The translations under genes and the position numbers were made by a program. From the NCBI GenBank assembly GCA_018607545.1, contig JABBBF010000107.1, positions 1 to 15,703 of the forward strand: a DNA stretch of 15,703 nucleotides. Direction: 5' to 3'. Positions 6,468 through 13,350 of this stretch are shown here, piece after piece (position 1 is the first letter of the stretch; each line of letters begins with the position of its first letter). This stretch comes from SAR92 clade bacterium. Lineage in GTDB: Bacteria > Pseudomonadota > Gammaproteobacteria > Pseudomonadales > Porticoccaceae. The notes under the pieces are model-generated. The model was given only the letters and a program-made list of their open reading frames with translations. It was not told where the DNA came from and did no database searches.

Positions 6468-8981
6468 TTGAGCGCGTTTTCCTCTATTCAGCAGAACCTA
6501 CTTTTTGTCGCCATCCAACGGCAGAGATCAGCGCTCACTGGCGGACTGATAGCAATCGTCGCAACATTTTCTATTGCGGTTTCGGCCGACGAGCATCAAG
6601 TGACTCAAGCATTTGAAAACCCACCATCTGTAGCCAACCCCGATGAACCGAGAGTTGCCACGGTGCGCAATCTGGATTGGCTGGAAGCAGGCAAGATGAC
6701 CGAAGAGCAGCGCTCCCAGATAACCAGCAACTGTTGCGGCGGCTATATTGAACCCCAGAGAACCTATCCGGATGCAAACATTGATCCCGAGCTGGCCTCA
6801 CTGCTGGTTAATGCCAACTCCACAGAAACTCTCACAGATAACGTGGCACTTCTGGATGGTGATGTTCAGATATCTCAGGGCTATCGACAGATTCGCAGTA
6901 ACTCTGCACGTATAGACCAGACCAATCGTACTGTCGTCCTTGAAGGCGATGTCCAGTTTCGCGAACCTGGACTATTGCTGCTGGGCAACAATGCAGAAAT
7001 CGATATCGACAGTAAAGAAGTACAAATCGAAGATACGATCTACGTCCTTCACGAGGCATCGGTGCGCGGCAAGGCGAAAAATTTGCAGCGCACAAATGAT
7101 GGCGTGATCACCATTTCCGATGCCACTTACTCGACCTGCAAACCCGGAGATACAACCTGGCAAATGGCCACTAGCGAAATTGCTATTGATCAGGCGTCAG
7201 GGTTTGCGACGGTAAAAAATGCCCGGCTGAAAGTAAAAGATATTCCAGTGTTCTATTTTCCGTGGATTAAATTTCCGGTTAACGATCACCGCTCTTCTGG
7301 CCTCTTATTTCCCGCGATCCATGTCAGCAGCAGTAACGGACTCGACTACTCTCAGCCGATCTATTGGAATCTGGCCGAGAATTATGATGCGACCATTACC
7401 CCACGTTTGGTTCAAGAGCGCGGAATGAGCTTGGAACTGGAGTTTCGCCACATGTCCAGTTTGGCAAAGACCGAGATTTTCGGCGCCTTTTTGGGTGACG
7501 ACAAGGGCGGGAAAGATGAGAATGACATAGACGCTGAGTCTGGTCTGCCAGAATATCTTGGCCAGGACCGCTATCTGATGGGCATCAATCATCTCGGTGG
7601 TATCGGCAAGTCTTGGTCGACCTTTCTGGATATCAACAAGGTTTCCGATAATGATTACCTCGGCGATCTCGGCAGTATGTCTCAGGAGTCAACCAGCCTG
7701 ATTAATCTGCGCCGCATCGCAGGGGCAACATATAAGTCCGAACACTGGGACTATCTTATTGAAGCTCGAGATAACCAGATTATTGTCGATGGCTTAGAGG
7801 AGCAGTACTCGGTACTGCCGAAAATTGACATCAATGGTTACTACCGTTTTGACAACAGCCTGGTGGTGGATCTAAATAATCAGAGCGCTCTGTTTAACCA
7901 CGACAATCGCAACTTTGTCACCGGCATTAGAAATCGACTGGACTATGGTATTAGCTGGGACAAGCGCTGGACTTGGGGCTACTTCCGCCCGCAACTTCGC
8001 GTCAAGCATCTCTCTTACAACCTGGATGGCGATGCTGCGTTCCCAGGGAATCGCAGTCCGTCTGTGACCGTGCCTGTATCCTCAGTGGACAGCAGTATAT
8101 TCCTCGAGCGCGACAACAGCTGGCTGGCTGGCTTTACACAGACTCTGGAGCCACGACTCTACTATGTAAAATCCGCCTTTAAGGATCAGTCTGATTTTCC
8201 GGATTTTGATACTCGGGAATTCACTCCCTCCTACGACCGCCTGTTTCGCGATGAGCGCTTTAATGGCGGCGATCGAATTTCCGACGAAGAGCGACTGACC
8301 ATTGCCCTGACCACGCGTTTTATAGACAAGAGATCTGGGCAGGAACGATTTATCGCCAGCATTGCCCAATCAATCAATTATATTGATCGGCAGATAACCC
8401 TGTCCGCGACCCCCTCAGCTCAGGAGCTCGCCGAACTGAGTCGCAGGCAGTCTCCGCTGGCACTGAAACTGTCTGGACGAATGAATGTTAATTGGCGTTT
8501 TACTAGTGATATTATCTACGACACACATGATAATGAACTGGAAAAAAGCAGTATTAGCTTGCGCTATAATGACCGCCAAAACCGGTTATTTAATGCGACC
8601 TACCGTTCGACGCGACGGGATCCTCGCCTATTTAATGGCGTCAGCCTGGCTCAGGATATTCGCCAGGCGGATATCTCGGGATTTGTTCCCCTGGCGGGAA
8701 ATTTTAATCTGGTTGGGCGCTGGAATCACGACTTTACCAACAGTCGGGCGCTGGATATTTTTGCCGGATTTGAATATAACAGCTGTTGCTGGCGGGCAAG
8801 TGTTGTCGCCCGTCGCTGGCTGGATCGAAGAGACGATGTGTTGCGTCCCGAAGAGGATCTGACACTGTCCAATGGAATATTTTTCCAAATACAATTTAAA
8901 GGTCTGGCTGGCTCTGGCGGTCGGGTTGACTCAATGCTTAACAATGGTATCTACGGTTATGGATCTAAAGAAAACTTGTAA
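6468..8981 (+). CDS. lptD: LPS-assembly protein LptD
   Basis: Outer-membrane beta-barrel that, with LptE, inserts LPS into the outer leaflet. The 837-residue product has an N-terminal signal peptide (hydrophobic ~22-38, likely cut after VSA near 40), a periplasmic OstA/LptA-like beta-jellyroll (~125-250, e.g. LDGDVQISQGYRQIRSN), and a C-terminal barrel running to the end with family stretches such as PVFYFPW, YWNLAENYDATITPR and FTQTLEPRLYY. Cysteines are C89, C90, C224, C773 and C774, matching the two-disulfide scheme of E. coli LptD plus one extra. The start is a TTG: there is no ATG or GTG in frame before the signal peptide, and ACAGG (6456-6460) is about 7 nt upstream. The n-region is long (about 20 residues). 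The 3' end overlaps surA, whose product folds this barrel. Confidence 0.96.
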   Translation: MSAFSSIQQNLLFVAIQRQRSALTGGLIAIVATFSIAVSADEHQVTQAFENPPSVANPDEPRVATVRNLDWLEAGKMTEEQRSQITSNCCGGYIEPQRTYPDANIDPELASLLVNANSTETLTDNVALLDGDVQISQGYRQIRSNSARIDQTNRTVVLEGDVQFREPGLLLLGNNAEIDIDSKEVQIEDTIYVLHEASVRGKAKNLQRTNDGVITISDATYSTCKPGDTTWQMATSEIAIDQASGFATVKNARLKVKDIPVFYFPWIKFPVNDHRSSGLLFPAIHVSSSNGLDYSQPIYWNLAENYDATITPRLVQERGMSLELEFRHMSSLAKTEIFGAFLGDDKGGKDENDIDAESGLPEYLGQDRYLMGINHLGGIGKSWSTFLDINKVSDNDYLGDLGSMSQESTSLINLRRIAGATYKSEHWDYLIEARDNQIIVDGLEEQYSVLPKIDINGYYRFDNSLVVDLNNQSALFNHDNRNFVTGIRNRLDYGISWDKRWTWGYFRPQLRVKHLSYNLDGDAAFPGNRSPSVTVPVSSVDSSIFLERDNSWLAGFTQTLEPRLYYVKSAFKDQSDFPDFDTREFTPSYDRLFRDERFNGGDRISDEERLTIALTTRFIDKRSGQERFIASIAQSINYIDRQITLSATPSAQELAELSRRQSPLALKLSGRMNVNWRFTSDIIYDTHDNELEKSSISLRYNDRQNRLFNATYRSTRRDPRLFNGVSLAQDIRQADISGFVPLAGNFNLVGRWNHDFTNSRALDIFAGFEYNSCCWRASVVARRWLDRRDDVLRPEEDLTLSNGIFFQIQFKGLAGSGGRVDSMLNNGIYGYGSKENL

Positions 8982-10293
8982 CAACGTACTGATTGCATTT
9001 TTGCTCTCCGCAGTCTCAATCAGCGCAATCGCCCAAGTTGAAATTCTCGACAGGGTTGTCGCGGTTGTCGATGAAGATGTTGTACTGGAAAGCGAAGTGC
9101 AGCAACGACTGGCTGCCATCTATACCCAGATTCAGAAATCCGGTACCCAACCGCCCCCCGAAGAAATTTTGACTCAGCAGGTGCTTGAACGTTTGATCTC
9201 TGAGCGACTGCAACTCAATATGGGCTTCAGTGCTGGCATTCGCATTAGCGATGAAGAGCTCAATGATGCTATGAATCGTATTGCCGCCAGCAACCAGTTG
9301 ACGATGGAACAGTATATTCAGCAGATTCACAGCTCCGGCTCAACCCTGTCAGCATTACGTGAAGAGATTCGTAGCGAAATGATTTTAAGTCGCGTCCAGC
9401 AGGGCTTCGTAATGCGCCGTATCAATATCAGCAGCCAGGAACTGGATAATTTTCTCAGCTCTGAAGAGGGCCGTTTTATGACCTCTCCGGACGTCAATAT
9501 TGGCCATATCCTTCTGCCCGTTCCCAGTGATACCAGCACCGCTGAAGCCAATGGCATTTTAGAGCGCGCTCAAGACCTGCTCCGCCAGGTGCAGAGCGGT
9601 ACAGATTTCAAACAGCTGGCTATCGCCAATTCTGCAGATCAAACGGCACTCCAGGGAGGGGATCTCGGCTGGAGAAAAATGGCGCAGTTGCCCGGGGTGT
9701 TTATTGAGGCCGTTGAAAAGCTTGAGGTCAACACTGTATCTGAACCGATTCGCAGCGGTGCCGGCTTTCACCTGGTCAAGCTCTACGAGCGTCGCGGTGG
9801 TGGCGAAAAACTTGTCGAGCAGCACTTTGCCCGACATATTCTTATAGTGCCCAACGAGATCCGCGATGAGGAAACGACTATTATCCAACTCAATGAACTT
9901 CGCGATCGGGTTGCCGGCGGTGAAGATTTCGCTCTGTTAGCCAAAGAGTTTTCTGAAGATCCTGGCTCGGCACTGAATGGTGGTGAACTGGGCTGGTCAA
10001 CGCCGGGGATGTTTGTACCGGCGTTTGAGCAGACGATGAATAGTATCGAATTGGAGGAGATCAGCGCTCCGTTCCTCTCTCAGTTCGGCTGGCATATTCT
10101 GCAAGTTACCGAGCGCCGCAATCAGGATTTCAGCGACAAAATTATGCGCAACAATGCTGAAAATCTGCTTCGTCAACGCAAGTACGAAGAGGAACTGCAG
10201 GTCTGGCTGCAGGAAATTCGCGATGAAGCTTTCGTCGAAATAAAAGAGCCCAAAAACAAAGAGTCTAAAATCAAAGAGCCTGGAAAGTCATGA
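8959..10293 (+). CDS. surA: Periplasmic peptidyl-prolyl isomerase / OMP chaperone SurA
   Basis: Periplasmic chaperone that escorts outer-membrane proteins, LptD among them, to the BAM complex. With the ATG at 8959 the product has 444 residues (E. coli SurA 428). It has a signal peptide cut after AIA at about 25, the N-terminal chaperone domain (~27-175, with [15 protein letters not shown]), parvulin domain 1 (~178-279) and parvulin domain 2 (~289-388, with [32 protein letters not shown]), and a C-terminal helix (~392-425). The frame is open back to 8872, but residues from there would place a long non-signal stretch in front; ATG 8944 is the other plausible start. The chosen start overlaps lptD by 23 bp and has no strong Shine-Dalgarno, so coupling to lptD translation is likely. 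The last residues form a Lys-rich repeat. The stop overlaps pdxA (ATGA). Confidence 0.94.
   Translation: MDLKKTCNNVLIAFLLSAVSISAIAQVEILDRVVAVVDEDVVLESEVQQRLAAIYTQIQKSGTQPPPEEILTQQVLERLISERLQLNMGFSAGIRISDEELNDAMNRIAASNQLTMEQYIQQIHSSGSTLSALREEIRSEMILSRVQQGFVMRRINISSQELDNFLSSEEGRFMTSPDVNIGHILLPVPSDTSTAEANGILERAQDLLRQVQSGTDFKQLAIANSADQTALQGGDLGWRKMAQLPGVFIEAVEKLEVNTVSEPIRSGAGFHLVKLYERRGGGEKLVEQHFARHILIVPNEIRDEETTIIQLNELRDRVAGGEDFALLAKEFSEDPGSALNGGELGWSTPGMFVPAFEQTMNSIELEEISAPFLSQFGWHILQVTERRNQDFSDKIMRNNAENLLRQRKYEEELQVWLQEIRDEAFVEIKEPKNKESKIKEPGKS
10243..10287 (+). repeat. Three 15-bp tandem repeats at the surA 3' end
   Basis: Three successive 15-bp units (10243, 10258, 10273) each begin AAAGAG and encode [10 protein letters not shown] and KEPGK. 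They form a charged, Lys-rich extension beyond the conserved SurA C-terminal helix, just before the ATGA junction with pdxA. Units 1 and 2 differ at four bases; unit 3 diverges in its second half. Confidence 0.75.
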
Positions 10294-11282
10294 CTTTACG
10301 CCTGGCACTAACGCCGGGAGAACCCGCAGGCATTGGCCCAGACCTATTAATCAGCCTAGTACAGGATGGTTGCGACCACGAATTGGTGGCCTATGCCGAC
10401 CCGCAACTCTTGCAGCAGCGCGCCGCTGAGCTCAAGCTCAGCCTCAGGTTTCGTGAACCAGGCCCCAACCCAAAACCTTTAAAGCCCGGCGAGCTGGCGA
10501 TAGTGCCAATAACTCTCGCAGAGCCAGTGGTGGCGGGCCAGCTTAACAGCGCCAATGGCGCCTATGTATTGCACTGCCTGGATTCTGCAATTACAGACTG
10601 CCAGCGCAATTTCTGCCAGGCGATGATTACCGGGCCAGTGCAGAAGTCAATTATCAATGATGCCGGTCACGCCTTTACCGGGCACACTGAATATCTTGCG
10701 GATAAAACCGCGACGCCATTGGTGGTGATGATGTTGGCGACCACCGAACTACGCGTGGCACTGGCAACGACCCACCTGCCGCTGCGCGATGTTGCCGACA
10801 GTATTACCCAGGCATCGCTCACTGAAGTGATCAATATTTTAGTCGCTGACCTACAGAGAAAATTTGCTATTCCATCACCGGCCATACTGGTCTGCGGTCT
10901 CAACCCCCACGCCGGTGAAGGCGGTCACCTAGGGCGCGAAGAGATCGAGACAATCAATCCAGTTCTGGAAAACTTGCGCGCTCAGGGCGTAAACCTTATC
11001 GGCCCGCTGCCCGCCGACACATTATTTACACCCAAATATCTGGATAGCGCCGATGCAGTTCTGGCGATGTATCACGATCAGGGTCTGCCAGTGCTTAAAT
11101 ACCAGGGCTTTGGACGAGCAGCCAATATTACCCTTGGACTTCCTATTATTCGCACATCGGTAGATCACGGCACAGCACTGGATCTGGCTGGTACCGGCAG
11201 CGCAGATAATGGTAGTCTTCAGACCGCCATTCAGGTTGCGGTGCAGATGGCGACAAAAACTGACGGTACAGACGCAGAATGA
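10290..11282 (+). CDS. pdxA: 4-hydroxythreonine-4-phosphate dehydrogenase
   Basis: NAD-dependent, metal-requiring enzyme of de novo vitamin B6 synthesis: it oxidises 4-phosphohydroxy-L-threonine to an unstable keto acid that decarboxylates to 3-amino-2-oxopropyl phosphate, the partner of DXP in PdxJ. The product has 330 residues, the usual length. It shows the N-terminal [13 protein letters not shown] (7-19), TGPVQKS (114-120) and [13 protein letters not shown] (126-138) of the substrate site. The three metal-binding histidines are at H162 (ATTHLP), H207 ([11 protein letters not shown]) and H262 ([10 protein letters not shown]), each offset by four from those in E. coli. [16 protein letters not shown] (288-303) is also conserved. 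The ATG overlaps the surA stop and the stop overlaps the rsmA start (both ATGA), with GGAAAG upstream of the start as ribosome site. All active-site residues appear intact. Confidence 0.97.
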   Translation: MTLRLALTPGEPAGIGPDLLISLVQDGCDHELVAYADPQLLQQRAAELKLSLRFREPGPNPKPLKPGELAIVPITLAEPVVAGQLNSANGAYVLHCLDSAITDCQRNFCQAMITGPVQKSIINDAGHAFTGHTEYLADKTATPLVVMMLATTELRVALATTHLPLRDVADSITQASLTEVINILVADLQRKFAIPSPAILVCGLNPHAGEGGHLGREEIETINPVLENLRAQGVNLIGPLPADTLFTPKYLDSADAVLAMYHDQGLPVLKYQGFGRAANITLGLPIIRTSVDHGTALDLAGTGSADNGSLQTAIQVAVQMATKTDGTDAE

Positions 11283-12079
11283 CCATTCAACATCAGGCGA
11301 GAAAACGCTTCGGACAAAATTTTTTGGTTGACCAACAAATTATTGCGCAAATTGTTTCCGCTATCGGGCCCAGTGCCGATGATAATTTGATTGAGATCGG
11401 CCCAGGTACTGCGGCTATTACTGAACATCTTATTGAACGCTGCCCGAGTATGAAAGTGGTGGAGCTGGATCGTGACCTGGTTAGCTACTTGACTGAGAAA
11501 TTTGTCGCCTATCCGGATTTCAGTATTTTCAGTGGTGATGCGCTTAAGACCGACTTTGCCCAGTTTCATAACGGCCGACAGATGCGTCTTGTCGGCAATC
11601 TGCCCTATAATATTTCCACACCGCTGCTGTTCCATCTCATTAAGGTGCGCGAGCTTATTCAGGATATGCACTTTATGTTGCAGCTCGAAGTGGTCGAGCG
11701 TCTCGGTGCTGTGCCGGGCAATAAAACCTATGGCCGGCTCTCGGTCATGGTGCAGTACCACTGTCGGGTTATGCCACTGATACCAGTACCGCCGGAATCG
11801 TTTAGGCCAGCACCCAAGGTGCAGTCGGCAATTGTCAGGCTCAAGCCTCACAGTAAAAAGCCCTGTGTCGCCGAGAATGAGGAACTACTCAGCCAGTTAG
11901 TCAGCCACAGTTTTCAGCAGCGCCGCAAAACTCTGCGCAACTGCCTGAAGCCCTACGCTGGGCATCTCGACTCGGCAGCCGAGGAGATAGATTTATCGCG
12001 CCGCGCTGAACAGCTTAGCGTTGCTGAATTTGTCACATTATCCAACCATATCCACCACAGCATGACGAGAGCCAAATGA
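11279..12079 (+). CDS. rsmA: 16S rRNA (adenine1518/1519-N6)-dimethyltransferase RsmA (KsgA)
   Basis: SAM-dependent enzyme that dimethylates two adjacent adenines in the helix 45 loop of 16S rRNA, a late checkpoint in 30S assembly; its loss gives kasugamycin resistance. The 266-residue product has the family N-terminus [12 protein letters not shown] (7-18), SAM motif [11 protein letters not shown] (39-48), the acidic ELDRD (62-66) that binds the ribose, and the adenine-binding NLPYNIS (107-113). The C-terminal helical domain contains [14 protein letters not shown] and [15 protein letters not shown], typical of KsgA. E. coli has Leu where this protein has Thr in motif I (GPGT vs GPGL), a tolerated position. 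It is joined to pdxA and apaG by ATGA overlaps and has a weak ribosome site, so translation coupling is likely. Confidence 0.97.
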   Translation: MTIQHQARKRFGQNFLVDQQIIAQIVSAIGPSADDNLIEIGPGTAAITEHLIERCPSMKVVELDRDLVSYLTEKFVAYPDFSIFSGDALKTDFAQFHNGRQMRLVGNLPYNISTPLLFHLIKVRELIQDMHFMLQLEVVERLGAVPGNKTYGRLSVMVQYHCRVMPLIPVPPESFRPAPKVQSAIVRLKPHSKKPCVAENEELLSQLVSHSFQQRRKTLRNCLKPYAGHLDSAAEEIDLSRRAEQLSVAEFVTLSNHIHHSMTRAK

Positions 12080-12450
12080 CGGATCAGCCAATTATTGTCA
12101 AGGTAGACACAGAATATCTCAGCCAGGAATCAGAGCCCGAAAACAGTCGTTTCGTGTTCGCCTATCAGATCACGATTCACAACCGCGGCAATGAAGCAAC
12201 CCAATTGCTCAGTCGCCACTGGGTGGTCACCGATGGCAATGAGGGGAAAAAGGTCTATCGCGGTATGGGAGTCGTTGGTAAACAGCCTTTAATTACTCCC
12301 GGCCAGTCCTATAAATATACCAGCGGCATTGTGCTCGACACGCCGGTTGGCACTATGCAGGGCCACTACAGCATGCGCGACCCGCAGGGCCGTTCATATG
12401 ATGTGCCAATAGCACCCTTTTTACTCTCGACACCCAATACCGTGAACTAA
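12076..12450 (+). CDS. apaG: ApaG domain protein
   Basis: A 124-residue protein of the ApaG/DUF525 family, a fibronectin-type III-like beta fold. Its biochemical role in bacteria is not settled; the same domain occurs in some F-box proteins. Family features are visible: N-terminal strand VKVDTEYL, the F-A-Y-Q-I-T-I-H-N strand (28-36), RHWVVTDG (47-54), and the GMGVVGKQP loop (63-71), which carries the conserved GxGxxGxxP pattern suggested to bind phosphate. These are followed by the PGQSYKYTSG (75-84) and MQGHYSM (94-100) stretches. Length matches E. coli ApaG (125). The start overlaps the rsmA stop (ATGA) with GAGAG just upstream, and the stop abuts the apaH ATG directly (TAAATG). Confidence 0.96.
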   Translation: MTDQPIIVKVDTEYLSQESEPENSRFVFAYQITIHNRGNEATQLLSRHWVVTDGNEGKKVYRGMGVVGKQPLITPGQSYKYTSGIVLDTPVGTMQGHYSMRDPQGRSYDVPIAPFLLSTPNTVN

Positions 12451-13272
12451 ATGACTGATTACGTCGTCGGAGACATTCAAGGTTGCCTGGATCCATTACT
12501 CAAATTACTGGACAGGGTAAACTTTGAAGCGACGACAGATCGTCTAATCGCTGTCGGCGACCTGATCAACCGCGGCCCCCAGTCATTGGAAACCCTGCGC
12601 TTTTGCAAACAATTGGGCAACTCCTTTACCTCGGTACTGGGCAATCATGATCTACACCTTCTAGCGATCTCTCAGGCGGTTCGCTCGGCTACCCCCAAAG
12701 ATACCCTGAATGACATTCTCAGCGCTCCCGACCGCGACGAGCTGCTAAGCTGGCTGCAACAGTTACCACTGCTGCTGACTATTGGCGACTATACAATCGT
12801 CCATGCGGGCATCCCACCCAACTGGAGTATCAGCACGGCGGCATCTATGGCTCGAGAGGTAGAGGCGGTTCTGCAGTCCGATCAGTCGAGCCTCTATTTT
12901 CAGCATATGTACGGTAACCAACCGGATATTTGGTCGGATAATCTTGAAGGGCCAGAGCGCTGGCGAACAATCACCAACTATCTGACCCGTATGCGCTACT
13001 GCAGTAGTTCCGGGCAGCTTGAGTTGTGCGCCAAGACCGCACCAGATAACAGCGACGAACAATCGGTTGCTGGATTTGCCCCCTGGTACAGTCATAAAGC
13101 GCGTCTGGCAGCGGAGGATAAAATTATCTTTGGTCACTGGGCGGCGCTTGAGGGAAAAGACTGCGGCGACAACCTCTATCCTATGGACACCGGCTATGTC
13201 TGGGGTGGGGCAATGCGCCTGATGAATCTCGACAGTGGCGAGCAGTATCACCAATACGCCGATTCTGGCTAG
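12451..13272 (+). CDS. apaH: Symmetrical bis(5'-nucleosyl)-tetraphosphatase ApaH
   Basis: Hydrolyses Ap4A to two ADP and, in E. coli, removes Np4 caps from RNA, so it controls alarmone levels and mRNA decapping. The 273-residue product is a PPP-superfamily metallophosphatase of the usual length. Metal-ligand motifs are GDIQG (7-11), GDLINRGP (36-43) and GNHD (64-67), with VHAGIPP (~112-118) and FGHWAALEGK (~227-236) supplying further ligands and base contacts. GDIQGC is the normal ApaH start. It is the last gene of the lptD-surA-pdxA-rsmA-apaG-apaH run, begins right after the apaG stop without a clear Shine-Dalgarno, and is followed by a small hairpin terminator. The catalytic set appears complete. 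Confidence 0.97.
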   Translation: MTDYVVGDIQGCLDPLLKLLDRVNFEATTDRLIAVGDLINRGPQSLETLRFCKQLGNSFTSVLGNHDLHLLAISQAVRSATPKDTLNDILSAPDRDELLSWLQQLPLLLTIGDYTIVHAGIPPNWSISTAASMAREVEAVLQSDQSSLYFQHMYGNQPDIWSDNLEGPERWRTITNYLTRMRYCSSSGQLELCAKTAPDNSDEQSVAGFAPWYSHKARLAAEDKIIFGHWAALEGKDCGDNLYPMDTGYVWGGAMRLMNLDSGEQYHQYADSG

Positions 13273-13299
13273 TGGTTATTTAGCCAACGGAATTTAATA

Positions 13300-13321
13300 G
13301 CTCTTTGTAAGAGCCCCTTTT
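13300..13321 (+). terminator. Possible weak intrinsic terminator after apaH
   Basis: GCTCTT (13300-13305) and AAGAGC (13309-13314) form a 6-bp stem with a TGT loop, followed by CCC and only four T. It lies 27 bp after the apaH stop and before the M13 peptidase gene. The short stem and interrupted T-tract make it weak; some readthrough is likely. Confidence 0.45.
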
Positions 13322-13340
13322 AATAACTAGCTTAATTAAA

Positions 13341-13344
13341 GAGG
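13341..13344 (+). promoter_or_regulatory. Shine-Dalgarno of the M13 peptidase gene
   Basis: GAGG (within AAAGAGG) lies 6 nt before the ATG at 13351 and favours it over the in-frame ATG at 13366, which would also leave a complete lipoprotein signal. No convincing promoter could be read in the 78-bp gap upstream. Confidence 0.65.
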
Positions 13345-13350
13345 CACCAG

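Noticed and set aside
8872..8958. Longer surA start at 8872
   Set aside because: It would put about 29 residues translated from inside lptD ahead of a normal signal peptide.
11231..11851. 206-residue open frame antisense to pdxA end and rsmA
   Set aside because: It runs opposite a conserved rsmA coding region, has no ribosome site or recognisable motif, and is explained by codon-pattern shadowing.
12763..13254. 163-residue open frame antisense to apaH
   Set aside because: Fully opposite conserved ApaH coding sequence with no family features.
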